Below are positions 1 to 9,508 of a DNA stretch of 24,409 bases, piece by piece (positions within the stretch are counted from its first letter, which is position 1; each line of letters opens with the position of its first letter). The stretch is from Gnetum montanum. Its lineage: Eukaryota; Streptophyta; Gnetopsida; Gnetales; Gnetaceae. Both the position numbers and the translations under genes were made by a program. The stretch lies in the NCBI GenBank assembly GCA_015680685.1, contig MNCI01028339.1:550031-574439 (forward strand), read 5' to 3'. The notes under the pieces are model-generated. The model ran no database searches, had not been told where the DNA came from, and saw only the letters and a list, made by a program, of their open reading frames with translations.

Positions 1-90
1 ACATGGGGAAAAATTCTAACTCTGGAGTGATCAATCTGCCAGAGCTTCGCTACACTAGCTAGGATTCGGAAATGAAGGGAGTGTCGCCTC

Positions 91-99
91 TTATTTATA
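91..99 (-). promoter_or_regulatory. TATA box of the left-edge LTR
   Basis: The minus strand reads TATAAATAA here. The nearest GATATC palindrome starts 18 bp upstream (118), exactly the gap seen in the solo LTR (TATA 10616-10624, first GATATC at 10643). The position relative to the LTR start (about 120 bp) fits a short U3. Confidence 0.7.
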
Positions 100-113
100 G
101 AAATGGTGGCGGG

Positions 114-190
114 ACGCGATATCACGTACGCGATATCGCAAGAGAAGACGCGATATCGCGTACGCGATATCACATGGGATGCGATATCGC
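114..190 (-). repeat. Five-copy GATATC palindrome cluster in U3
   Basis: GATATC occurs at 118, 132, 152, 166 and 183, mostly inside the perfect 10-bp palindrome GCGATATCGC. Start-to-start spacings are 14, 20, 14 and 17 bp. This is one of the very few CpG-rich spots in an otherwise CpG-poor window. It sits directly upstream of a TATA box and probably acts as a promoter-proximal regulatory module; that function is inferred. Confidence 0.75.
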
Positions 191-216
191 GGCCTAGTGC
201 AAGTCGCGTCTCATCA

Positions 217-2157
217 GTATGGATCATCCTTTTTGACCTATAGAGTGCATCATCACTAATTGGTAAATTTTCTTGTGTTAGCTCCACATTACAAATGGTC
301 ACAAGTAATGCATGCTACATGGACCATTCACAAACTTGTGTTAACTTGATGATCATAAGTAACCTATACTATATGCATTATCTTAAAAATTTACATTAAC
401 TTGATTCATTAAAGTTAATGAATAATATTGACTTATGAATCCTATTGGATCATACTCATATAATGAACACATATAATTATAACATTTGAATTATGCAAGC
501 AACTTAGACCAAACTTGATTTCACATTCCCACAAAGCTTATCAATTCTAGCATCCAATACTATGGATCCTACATCATGAAATAATATCAACATGACATGA
601 TCATAATCGTTCAAAATAATTCTTTATATTACTTTAAGGTTATTATACTATACTATGTTCTTGCTTCCTAGTTCTTGAAATCCAAAAAAAACATGAAACA
701 TGCCACCATAGATGAATTACAACTTGCAATTCTCTATAAAATGCTAAACACAAGGTGATTGTGACTCATGATGGAGTTTTTGCCTCCACTACAAGCTAGT
801 CATGACCTAACCATGGTTCATCCTAAGACATAAAAAATTATAACAAGAAAAACCAAAACCCACTATGACTTTGTTCCAGAGTTATTGCAAACTACATTTG
901 CTTTACTTATCTATCATAACATAGTTGCAAGGGCATCATGACTATGATTCATGGTTCTTCAAGAGCCTTGGCATGAAAAGGCTATGAGAATACCATGAAT
1001 CGTGTTTAACCATAGAATCCATTAAAATAATAGAAAATAACTAAAACATAACATCAATGATAACTAATCCTAGTAAAATATAACACCATTTAATGATCAA
1101 GACCAACACCATTTCTAGTAAGTTGTGAGGCATTCTCTATAGTTCTAGTTGGCCATTCATCATTCCAAGAATACATTCTATAATCATATGTAAAATATTC
1201 GTAATCAAAATCATAAATTCACTTCACAACATCACATGATATGAAGCATAATATGATACACCTATGAAATATACTAACACTTTTATGTGATGTCCACATC
1301 ACTAACCATTCCATAGATTTGATCCAAGAATATGCATAACCAATCCATATGAGGAAATTAGAAAAAAGATAAAGAATGCCTACCAAATATACCAAAGTCT
1401 TTAAAAGAGGAAAATGACCATAACAAAATAGCAACATGAATATAATTCTATTCTAGTCCTACTAAGGGCTGAACCAAGGGCTCTAAATCATCATAAGACT
1501 AGCTCTCAAATGATCCTAGAATCATCAAAATTTATCAAAAATAGAAGAAGAATCGATGAGAAAGGATTTCTGCTTACAAATCAGAAATGTAGGTTTGAGA
1601 AAAAGAAAATGGTTTATGGTTTATGTTATGATTTTATATAAAGTAAAATTATAATTTTAAAATTATTTTACTTTTAAGATTAAATTTATAAGTCCAACTC
1701 TAATTTAAATGACCCACTAATACCTTTGGGATCTTGACTTATGGGAACTTAAAAAAAAATTAACCAAATTTCTAACTTACACATCATATTCACATCATAA
1801 GTATATCATCACATGCACTAATAGACAATAAAAAGATTATCATATTATCATCAATCATGATAATAATAACATATGCATATGTCATAGGTACATACTAGAG
1901 TGCTACTCATGCCTAGTTCTCCATCCTTGCTAGTTACAAAAATTTGTCTAACATATCCCACAAGATCAGTTTAAATAATCATGGAATCCAATCTAAGGAA
2001 GGAACATAAAGAATCATATATACTATATCATCATAATATATTTAATTATAATTAATAATGTTAACTAATCATATCCAACATTCTCAATTGCCACTAATTG
2101 CACATACAAGTCAAACATAACATTATATCTTGGGATCCTATAGTGAGGGATTATACA
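217..2157 (-). mobile_element. Tekay/Del-like LTR (minus strand)
   Basis: On the minus strand the LTR starts TGTATAATCCC at 2157, directly after a purine tract (2158-2171) that follows integrase coding sequence, so this is a 3' LTR. A TATA box (TATATAAAAT) lies at 1631-1640, giving a U3 of about 520 bp. The far end is not defined. I see no tRNA-Met primer site and the sequence meets another LTR's terminus at 216, so it may be truncated there or interrupted. No protein can be supported inside it; the AT-rich short frames are chance. About 1.9 kb is plausible for this lineage. Confidence 0.6.
1631..1640 (-). promoter_or_regulatory. TATA box in Tekay-like LTR
   Basis: Minus-strand TATATAAAAT, followed downstream by a CATAAACCATAAACC stretch. 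Its placement about 520 bp into the LTR fits the U3/R junction. Confidence 0.45.
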
Positions 2158-2171
2158 CTCCCCTACTAAAG
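2158..2171 (-). other. Polypurine tract of the Tekay-like element
   Basis: The minus strand reads CTTTAGTAGGGGAG immediately before TGTATAATCCC. The G-rich purine run abutting a TG start, just after the integrase frame, is the expected plus-strand primer site. Confidence 0.6.
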
Positions 2172-2718
2172 AATCTTTCTTCTAGAAGATTTATAGATAT
2201 TTTTTTCAAATGTCAATGTTTATATTCTTGGTAGTCTTCTGTAAATCATGTCTATCCCATAATACCTTTACAATTAGCATAGCTTTACTACATAGCTATC
2301 ATACCATCTTGTTAAAAAGTTGCATAGATTTGTCCACATAATATTTATTGAAATATGACTATATATATGTTTAAGCTATTATGTGTTGTTCATATTGGAA
2401 ATGTCTTCTCAACATAGATATATGAAAAATATCATGCACTTTTGCCAATAGACAAGATAAAGATAATTGGTATGCCATCCTACCAAGCCTCTATAATATA
2501 TTAAAGGAATTCATGTATCCTAGTGCTAAATTTACCTTTCATTTGAATCACATAAAATATTTTGTGGAATATACATGAAGAAAATTATGGTCATCAATAA
2601 TAAACTCTAGTCGTATTCTATGCCAATTGACATAGCTTGATTATATATATTGTACTAGTCTCAAGTGGTCATGAATCACTTTTATCTCCTTAGTAATCTA
2701 TAATAGTACATTTATGCT
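2172..2718 (-). pseudogene. Ty3-gypsy integrase C-terminus remnant (Tekay/Del-like)
   Basis: One minus-strand frame gives a degenerate but recognisable chromovirus integrase tail. It contains HRIRLEFIIDDHNFL (family pattern RRRPLEFxVGDHVFL), GYMNSFNIL then RLGRMAYQLS (family pattern GPFEILERVGxVAYRL), VHDIFHISMLRRH (VHNVFHVSMLRKY) and IVKVLWDRHDLQKTT (LVKVLWRNHxxxEAT). At least half a dozen in-frame stops break it. The upstream part (catalytic core, RNase H, RT) is missing because element D starts at 2719. Integrase joins retrotransposon DNA to the chromosome; this copy cannot be functional. The polarity and the following LTR agree with the order of a minus-strand element. Confidence 0.85.
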
Positions 2719-3059
2719 TGAAACACCACAAAAATTCACATGTTATAAGAAATTTTAATCATGTAGCCTTCACCCCATGAAACCCAAGGAAAAAATTTAT
2801 TGTAAATATAAATATTATAACCCATGAGGGAAAATATCACATGTTTCATACTTTTGGGGCTGAAAAATGCCTCATAAGTGGTCAAAACCTTATTCCCCAA
2901 GTGAAAATGATTACCTAGTATCTATATTTGGCTTGGAGGTTTAAAAATGCCTTTCGGGATGCTAAACATGACAATTTGATGGGTTTTTTTGGGCGGGGGG
3001 GGGGAGGGGCGGGTTTTTACATTTTTCTATGCTGGAAACACCAAGAGGGGGCTAAATCT

Positions 3060-3215
3060 CACCTACCCCCAATGTGGAAGGATAGAGGCTTCCCCCTCAA
3101 TGTGGAAGCTTCATCCCACCAACGTAGAGACTACATGCATAGGGTGGAAACCTTCCCCCCTCAATGTGGAAGTTTCCCCCCAACATGGAGGCTTCAACCC
3201 CATCTAGATCATGGG
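3060..3215 (+). repeat. Short imperfect repeats with TTCC...GGAAG arms in D's LTR
   Basis: Four to five imperfect units of the form CCCCCTCAATGTGGAAG occur in about 150 bp (near 3067, 3093, 3160 and 3182, with a diverged CCACCAACGTAGAG between). Several carry CTTCC and GGAAG arms able to form a small hairpin. The corresponding part of the 3' LTR is beyond the window. Confidence 0.5.
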
Positions 3216-3629
3216 GCAATGGATTCCAAGTCCTCACTAAAGTGAACACCCTTGCTACCCCAAGCATAATTTGTACACATTTTTCAAACTCATTCCATAT
3301 TATTTTTAAATAAAGCTTAAGGTTTTTGGTTTTATGTGCAATCTACATTTACTTTCAGTTTTCTAGATTTGTAATATTTCTCATTTCTATTTTTACAATC
3401 TAATTTACTGTTCTCTAAGTCCATGGGTGATCTCTCAAACCAGCTAGGGCACCTTGGATTCCATTTTTTAGAGGCCATGGGGATTCAAGGTTAATGCTAT
3501 TGCACTAAGATTTTTGGTTTTTCAATGATTGAATTTTTTAGTCACTATGGTTTTTGGCACTAGAACCTTTGTTTTTCCAATTTTTCTACCATAAAACAAA
3601 TGCTGCAACACATCCCCCTTCCCACCAAA

Positions 3630-3790
3630 ACCTAGTGTGGGTGTTTGGGTTTTGGCAAAAATTTCACAATAGTTGCTAGAAATTTTAAAGCCATTGTGGG
3701 TGTGTGTGGTACCCCCCTCATCATGGGTGTTTGGGTTTTGAAGATTTCATACAATTGCTAAAAATCTCAAAACTAGCATGGGTGCTCCAC
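3630..3790 (+). repeat. Two-copy ~87-bp tandem duplication
   Basis: GGGTGTTTGGGTTTTG begins near 3637 and again near 3724, each followed by a similar TTTCA...AATTGCTA(G/A)AAAT stretch and ending in ...ATTGTGGGTG or AGCATGGGTG. The copies are diverged, so the duplication is old. Confidence 0.6.
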
Positions 3791-3874
3791 CCAAAACATT
3801 ATCCTCTTGCTGTAAAAAGAAAATTTAAGCAAAACCAATGTTAAAATCCTGTTAAAAAGAAAAGAAAAGAAAAA

Positions 3875-4290
3875 AAAATACTTTTGGAAAAGTCAACCTT
3901 TCCACTTTAGTTTACTTTCCAAAAAGTAAACCCCGAGTTCCAAACATTGTGTAGGAAAGTGTAATATTTTTAATCTTACCCCTTTATTCTCCCTTCTCCA
4001 CATTGTGGGTGTTAAACCCCCTTAGCTATGATGGGTGTCATTTCCTCCTCAACTAGGATGTTACCCCCCTTGGACCACCCAAATCCCTTACTATGCATTT
4101 TTTCTAGTAGGGTCAATGTTGCCTTTTTTTTATTGGAAAAATCAAAGTTTTCACTTTAGTTTTTAAACTAAAAAAATACTTACCAAAAATCTCCCCCTCC
4201 TCCTTCACCAATGTTGAAATAGAAAGGTATGATATCCCTCCATCTTACCCCCTTCTTTCTCACAACCACACCCAACATAGAAGGTAGCTA
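3875..4290 (+). repeat. Two-copy ~258-bp diverged duplication
   Basis: GGAAAAGTCAACCTTTCCACTTTAG near 3876 reappears as GGAAAAATCAAAGTTTTCACTTTAG near 4134. Both are followed by a CTTACC...CTTCT(C/T) stretch and a CAC(A)...CAA/CAT segment in the same order. Confidence 0.45.
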
Positions 4291-4329
4291 GGAAGCCAGT
4301 GTGGGTAAAGTTTGTTACAACCTTTTCAT

Positions 4330-4580
4330 CTTTTTGCTCTTAGTAAAGGGGGATACCCCTCTTACCCCCATTTAACATTTATAGTAAGTGACATGTTTTG
4401 GCCATTTTTCTATATCTAGGAAGCCATGAGTGGATGAAGTGTGATATCCCCTCTTTCCATTTTTAGTAAGGGGGTATACCCTCTTTGGCAGCCACTTACT
4501 ATTTATAGTAAGTGATTTGTTTTTAGCCATTTTTAAATTCCACTTGCTGAAATTTGCACTTTTTCCATCTTTTGTAACCT
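4330..4580 (+). repeat. Two-copy ~124-bp tandem duplication
   Basis: TTAGTAAAGGGGGATACCC (near 4339) recurs as TTAGTAAGGGGGTATACCC (near 4463), and TTTATAGTAAGTGACATG (near 4378) recurs as TTTATAGTAAGTGATTTG (near 4502). The offset is about 124 bp in both cases. Confidence 0.65.
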
Positions 4581-4607
4581 TTTCAAGTAATTTTCAACAT
4601 CGTAACC

Positions 4608-5571
4608 ATGTCTTTTAGCCAATCAACCATACTGCCACTTAACCTTACTAACATGGTATCCAGCCAAGATCTAGTTCCTATTTATGACCTAAAAGACACT
4701 ACAGTCATAAAACAAAGGCAATCTCTTAGGAAAAGAGGCAAGAGCTCAAATTTCATAGTTATCAATGAGGAATCCTACAACTTCCTTTATGCTAATATGG
4801 AAGCCAATTTTATTAATACCATGCTTCAAATCTCACACTAAGCGTTATTTCAAAATTATACATTGGGATGGGAAAGAATACATCCCATCCTTCAATGACC
4901 AAATCCTGCTCATAGAATTCTATGCATAAACACTCATACAACTCATAGAGGTTGAGGAGTTTAGTGAGGGAATTAGTTTAGAAAATGGTTAAGAAGAGGA
5001 AAAGGAATTTAAGGTCAAGCAAGATCTAGACACCTTCATTAGAAGTCTTTTCCAATCTCTAGCTTCCCAAACAACCACATCCAACTCCACATATTTTACC
5101 TCATCAACGAGATAGATCCCTTAGCCCAATTCCCCTCCTAACCATCCTACCATGTTTGGATCCACATCCATCATCTTCACACACTAAACACAACTTGTAT
5201 CCTGATCTACATCCTTATTTTCATTGGCATCCTTTGCCATACAACCTAACTTCATTCACACAACCACAGTGATGTCTACATCATTATCTCCATTTACCAT
5301 GCTAGAAAGACCTTCATTGGGACCCCAAGTAACACAAGTATCTCATATGTCATTTTTCATTTTTATGTATTAGGTTTTGGTACAAAAATCCTTTTCCTTG
5401 GTTAGCCTAGGTATGACCACCATAATCTAGCCTCTCCCTTCAATACTACAACCTATCATGAGGTCACAAGCCTCATGGCTTCTTCCTCAACCATCAATGC
5501 AAACACCATAGCTCACAAGGATGCACCAAGTCTTGGATCAAGCATTATAAATGGTCCAAGACCTTAATGAA
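4608..5571 (+). pseudogene. Element D gag N-terminal/leader frame (broken by insertion)
   Basis: This frame starts at ATG 4608 (MSFSQSTILPL) and runs 77 codons to its first stop. After a shift, a second frame continues from about 4920 to 5571 with about ten stops. The protein is rich in Ser, Thr, Pro, Gln and Ile with runs such as QTTTSNSTYFTSSTR. No known domain is recognisable. Its last codons (VQDLNE) run directly into the frame that resumes at 15778 (ELxKLKANKT) once element E and one target-site copy are disregarded, so this is the N-terminal part of the gag at 15778-16995. Many stops sit where CAA, CAG, CGA or TGG would be expected. Confidence 0.6.
5567..5571 (+). repeat. Left target-site duplication of element E (atgaa)
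   Basis: The sequence atgaa lies immediately before TGATGAGTCA. The matching right copy is acgaa at 15773-15777; the single difference is a C/T transition. Confidence 0.75.
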
Positions 5572-6474
5572 TGATGAGTCATGTTTTGTATGCTCCTAAT
5601 ATTGAATATCTCATATCAAAGTCATGATGTTGGATTGTTGATATCAGGCCATAACCTTTGATGTTGGACATCCAATATCACTCCTTCTATGTGAGCCTAT
5701 ACATACCACATTTGGGGTGCATGGTTGGGATGTAGTAGATAGCATAGAGAGATAGAATAGAGTCATAAATTTTTGATTTCAATGTTCTGTTAGTTCCTAG
5801 TGCATGCCTACAGTGTGATATTAAGTGATTGTACGACATCCTTATTCAAGTGTGATGTACTTGGACATGTTACATGTTTAGCAATAAAGATTAAGATTAA
5901 TTTCATCATTGTAGCATCCACTTAGCTTTATCATTGCTTTTAATTATCTTAATTTACTTAAATGTTTACTATTTTCATTTGTTAATGTTTCTATTTATTT
6001 CTCTTTATTATTCTTGTCATTAGGTAGAATGAGTATGACTAATTGTGAGTGCTTAAGTGTAATTACTTGGTAACCTAGTAGTGTATCGTTTGATACACCT
6101 AGTGACATACACTTGGTAATCCCAGTGGTAGTTATACAAAGTACAAGGTTGTGCATGAATGGTTAGGAATGAATGCTCTTCACATATAGGCTAGTTTAGA
6201 CTTTACTTTTCATTGTTAGTTAGATTAAACAATTAAGTATTTATTATCATTAGGTGTAGCTTAGGGATGAAAAACATCAACTATCTTATGCCTCACTTTG
6301 GACTAAATCATATGTGATTAGACTACCACTAGTCCAAGTGGGAAGATAGTTAACTGTGATCAAGGCATAATGATCTAGATACCACAACTAGTCCCATCCA
6401 TAGAATTTGACTGGATCATGCATGAACACTTGTGATTCATATGGTTGGACGTAGGGGTAGCTCACTACTCATCA
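5572..6474 (+). mobile_element. 5' LTR of element E
   Basis: A 903-bp LTR beginning TGATGAGTCA and ending TACTCATCA; the ends form an inverted TGATGAGT/ACTCATCA pair. It matches 14872-15772 over its whole length, about 85% by eye, so the insertion is old. It holds ATATC/GATATC motifs (5605-5690), a decayed TATA box (TATACATAC, 5698-5706) and a TTGGTAACC...TTGGTAATCCCAGT block shared with the solo LTR at 9908-10744. A primer site follows directly. Confidence 0.92.
5698..5706 (+). promoter_or_regulatory. Decayed TATA box in 5' LTR of E
   Basis: TATACATAC aligns with the intact TATAAATAC at 14998-15006 in the 3' LTR, with one substitution. Confidence 0.6.
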
Positions 6475-6475
6475 T

Positions 6476-6493
6476 TCACACCATTGCCAGGGA
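6476..6493 (+). other. Primer-binding site, tRNA-Asp type, decayed
   Basis: Two bases after the LTR end, tcacaccattgccaggga matches the Athila/Tat primer site TGGCGCCGTTGCCGGGGA at 13 of 18 positions. Four of the five mismatches are G to A. The following TGGTGCTAGTTAT also fits the sequence that usually comes after this site. It would bind the 3' end of tRNA-Asp to start minus-strand synthesis. Confidence 0.75.
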
Positions 6494-6599
6494 TGGTGCT
6501 AGTTATCTAGATTAGTTATATTATAAACAATCACTATAAGTGCATTAACAATTTATCTTTCAAAAAATATTAAATCACACACATCGTAAATTAACAACA

Positions 6600-8199
6600 A
6601 TGTCTCTTTCACAAGGAGGTGATAATGCATTATATAACAAGAACATTCATTAGAGAACTAACGATATGTATGTTGAAGAAAATTGGAGTGACCAACCTCA
6701 TGCAAGGGTTTCATATGTTCATGACAACCTTGACAATACTCAAAGACTACATTTACCTTAGGTAGAAGAGGAGATGAAGTATGTCCTAGACTAGGGAAGC
6801 CCTCAAGGCGTAGGACCTCCTCAAAACCTGAAAAAGATAAATCAAGAGATCATGGGAAACACCATAGAAGCCATGGAAATCTTTACAAGTCCTCATCTTT
6901 CTCTTTCTCTTCAGCATCTAGTTCTAATAAAGATGAATGTAGGTTTATAAATAAAGCTCAACTATGAAGTCAAAATAAGGCTAGAAAATGAAACCATAGG
7001 AAAAATCAAAGACATCAACATGAACATAGTTAAAATAATCATAATTAAGCAAATATAAATAGAAAATTTCACCATGACATGTCTGATGATGATGAATCGT
7101 CATTCGCCATTAAGAGCCTAATGTAGATCATAGAGGTAAGTAAGATATCCCAAAAGCATTGCAGGGAAAGTCAACTAAAAAGGATTGATATGAATAATAT
7201 CCCTAAACTTGTAGGAGGCTATGATTCTAATCCATGACATCACTTACAAGCCTTTCATGATGACTATGTCTTACACAACATTGAGAGTGGGTGGCAAAAT
7301 CTTAAGCTCTTCTTGAGGAAACTAATAGACAATGACATAGTGTGGTATAGATCATTGAAATAAAACTCAATCTAGTGATGGTTCACAATGTTGGAACTCT
7401 TCCATAAGAAATACCAAACCTATGCAAGGGTGTCCAACCTAAGGAGAACGATACAAGGATGAAGATAAGAATAATGTGAACCCTTGGACCTAGCCCTAGA
7501 TAGATATTATTCTCTATTAAATATATGACTAGGCCATGGTTTCTCTAAGAAAGAGTAACTTTTTCAAATCATAGATGGGCTTCGTAATGAAATGAGGGAG
7601 ACCCTTGGGATGTATTCTCAAGGTAAATTATACAAGCTATGAAACCATAAGATCCAAGAGCTAATCAAGCATGTGACAAAAGAAGAAGAAGAGTTATGTA
7701 AATGGAAGAATGTTAAGAAATATCATTGAGACCAAACTCTTCAAAACAAGAAGGTCCACATCTATGGTAAGGAGAAAGAGTAGCTCTCGAGAAGGTGATT
7801 TTGCAATAAACCTTGTCTATATAGAATTCTATCAACAAACTTGAAGAAAAGTTGGATAAGATGTCGGAATGGATAAGTGAAAAAGTTACAAAATTCATAG
7901 AAATCATAGAGGAGAAAGTAATGAAAAATGAATTAAGAGATCACAATAAATGAAGGAATAAGAACCAAGAAACAACTAGGAATGCTTATTGACAAATAGG
8001 GAAAATGGCTGAAGAAAAGGAGGCTATAGGCTCAACCATAGATAAAGATGATGGATGTGAAATTTGCATATATAATCATCTGAAGGGTTATTATGTAGTC
8101 ATGTTACATCTACATGAGTATTGGGCATTTGCATTAAATCCCAAGTTTGTACAAAAGTACATACCCAAAAACTTACCTTTTTCACAAGGTAATTATAGA
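6600..8199 (+). pseudogene. Element E gag remnant with zinc-knuckle relic
   Basis: Gag forms the retrotransposon particle. A charged, Ser-rich lead-in (6790-7100) precedes a retrotransposon gag core near 7200-7480: IPKLVGGYDSNP, HHLQAFHDDYVLHNIESGW, DNDIVWYRSLK, NSI, ELFHKKY and VSNLRRTIQG, in the family order (start of capsid, LxAF, WF/WY..L...SI, F...F). Downstream come DGLRNEMRETLG and IQELIKHVTKEEEEL, then a coiled-coil stretch (EEKLDKMSEWISEKVTKFIEIIEE, 7840-7920). From 8005 the frame has DDGCEICIYNHLKGYY, the CX2CX3HX4C knuckle of Athila-type gags with the last Cys read as Tyr. Numerous stops, several at expected Trp or Gln codons, show it is dead. Confidence 0.8.
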
Positions 8200-8399
8200 T
8201 AGTCCTACAATAAATTGTGCTATCCTAGGGGGACTTCTTACTAGCCTATACACTATCATAAACTATATTGGTGACACCCACATTCATGGGGGAGGCCATC
8301 ATCAAAATAGCCCTACCTTTATTACCATCCAAACCTATACAGTTATTACGTTTAACAACCTATTTCCCCAACTAGTTCTCCAGCCTCTAATTAAAATCA

Positions 8400-8988
8400 C
8401 TACTATCACTCTCCCAAGTATCATCAACCTATGACATCTCCTGAAGGATCACCAACTCACACCTCTTATCCTCCATCCTATCCTCAAAATTCTCATACTC
8501 CATCCCATCACATGTCATCGCCAACAACATAGGAAGGTTCAACACCACAACGTCAAAAAAACAATGCCACTTGTACTACAAATGTGCATAGACATGATAA
8601 TGCTAGTAGGTTCCCACCACAATCTTATAAATGTCCTTTCTTGAGGATGGCTCCCATGCATAAGTGTAATACTCATGGACCTACCACATCATCCAAACTA
8701 GCACAATGCTAATCTAGTGCAACACCTTCCCTTTCACAACCAATGTTCTTTGATCCTACGCAAGGGCCACCATTCATCATTTCTTCAACACCTACTAGAA
8801 GCAATGATTATAACATTGTGAAAAGACAAACAAATCCATGCATGCCTAACCATGATTATCAGTGCAATCATGGTTCAGACATCTGCAGAGTTAACACAAC
8901 TCATACTCTGATCCACTGTACATTTAACAACCTTATATGTGAACAACAACCTATCTATGTAGTTTCCACTAAACCAAGAGACATCTAG
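8400..8988 (+). pseudogene. Proline/serine/threonine-rich frame downstream of E gag
   Basis: One plus-strand frame stays open from about 8430 to 8988 except for two stops (one tag and one taa). It reads as a Pro/Ser/Thr/His-rich tail (PMTSPEGSPTHTSYPPSYP, NSHTPSHHMSSPTT), then a stretch with spaced cysteines (YKCPFLRMAPMHKCNTHG, CMPNHDYQCNHGSDICRV), ending VSTKPRDI. No catalytic motif is seen and it is not a protease. It follows the gag knuckle, so it may be the gag tail or a separate accessory protein. The function is not recognised. Confidence 0.4.
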
Positions 8989-9081
8989 TGATTTGGAAAT
9001 GAAGGGTTAACATTTCTTTACAAATGCATGGAGCTTGCCTATCCACTAATTAATTCTTGTCATAGTCAAATGCTTAGTCTA

Positions 9082-9136
9082 GGGGGGAGGGGGCTTTGGG
9101 GGGCAGTGGGGGGTGGTGGGGGGATGTGCGGAGGGG
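9082..9136 (+). other. G-rich tract with G-quadruplex potential
   Basis: Runs of G6, G5, G6, G6 and G6 separated by loops of 1-4 bases (A, CTTT, CAGT, TGGT) lie within about 42 bp, followed by further short G runs to 9136. This satisfies a standard G4 pattern on the plus strand. The flanks are ordinary AT-rich element sequence. It may be a decayed purine tract or a slippage product. Confidence 0.6.
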
Positions 9137-9493
9137 ACACTTCATCCAATAATTCAGAATTAATAAGTGGTTTTCATATTTTTTTTACAGTTTTTTATCC
9201 TTTGCTTATTTCTTGATACAAATGTTTCTTATCCTTTTCAACTTTTTCCACATTTTTTTTCATTTTCTTTGTTAGTAATCTCACTTGTGAATAAAATAAT
9301 CATGTAGACCATTGAGGTAAGGTTTTCTCCATGTTGTCAAGTCATGAAGGACTGATTATTTAGATAGTGAGGCCACATCATCCATCTATTTATTCCATTA
9401 ATAAGAGATTCTTACCATGGTCATAATGATGCTCTTTTTCATCATCAAACTAGGAATAACTTTGTAATCATTATTCCTGGATAGTAAAGTGAA

Positions 9494-9508
9494 GAACCAA
9501 GGGGGAAT
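9494..9508 (+). other. Polypurine tract before LTR F
   Basis: GAACCAAGGGGGAA ends exactly where TGTAAAGGATGTAACATC begins. This is the standard arrangement at the start of a 3' LTR, yet the following sequence does not match the LTRs of E. Confidence 0.5.

Larger units (their letters stand above)
1..216 (-). mobile_element. Partial LTR, U3 and promoter end (TGATGAG family)
   Basis: Read on the minus strand, this begins TGATGAGACGCGAC at 216 and runs through a CpG-rich block with five GATATC palindromes (118-188) to a TATA box, then into the presumed transcribed part, which is cut by the window edge. It aligns along its length with the solo LTR at 9908-10744: both have acatgg..., a CCAGAG stretch, CTCTTATTTATAG and the GATATC block in the same order and spacing. 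The TGATGAG terminus matches the ends of the element-E LTRs. Whether it belongs to a full element or a solo LTR cannot be seen. The flank at 217-221 (gtatg) would be its target duplication. Confidence 0.75.
2719..4600 (+). mobile_element. 5' LTR (and possible leader) of element D
   Basis: The stretch from TGAAACACCAC at 2719 to about 3050 is repeated in direct orientation at 24079-24409: shared landmarks are CATGTAGCCTTCACCCCATG, GCCTCATAAGTGGTCAAAACC and TTTGATGGGTTTT, with roughly 80-85% identity by eye. The right limit is not determined because the 3' copy runs off the window and no clear primer-binding site is visible before 4608; 4600 is a guess. The segment is rich in G runs and small tandem duplications, and may include untranslated leader. 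It interrupts the Tekay integrase remnant; the left target-duplication candidate is atgct (2714-2718). Confidence 0.7.

Noticed and set aside
114-190. GCGATATCGC palindromes as a CRISPR or restriction/phage feature
   Set aside because: They lie in the U3 of an LTR next to a TATA box and recur with the same spacing in another LTR of the family.
1219-1437. 72-codon minus-strand open frame as a small membrane protein
   Set aside because: The hydrophobic content comes from AT-rich LTR sequence, and the frame has no relation to any element gene.
2928-3245. 105-codon plus-strand open frame in D's 5' LTR
   Set aside because: It is composed of G runs and the short CCCCC...AATGTGGAAG repeats, and lies within an LTR. 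It reads as low-complexity translation, not a protein.
4560-4607. Primer-binding site of element D before the first ATG
   Set aside because: I looked for tRNA-Asp, tRNA-Arg and tRNA-Met type sites between 3200 and 4607 and saw no convincing match, so D's 5' LTR end is left open.
8147-8434. 95-codon Thr/Ile-rich plus-strand frame
   Set aside because: It overlaps the end of gag in another frame and has no motif. It is probably a by-product of C/A/T-rich sequence between gag and the Pro-rich frame.
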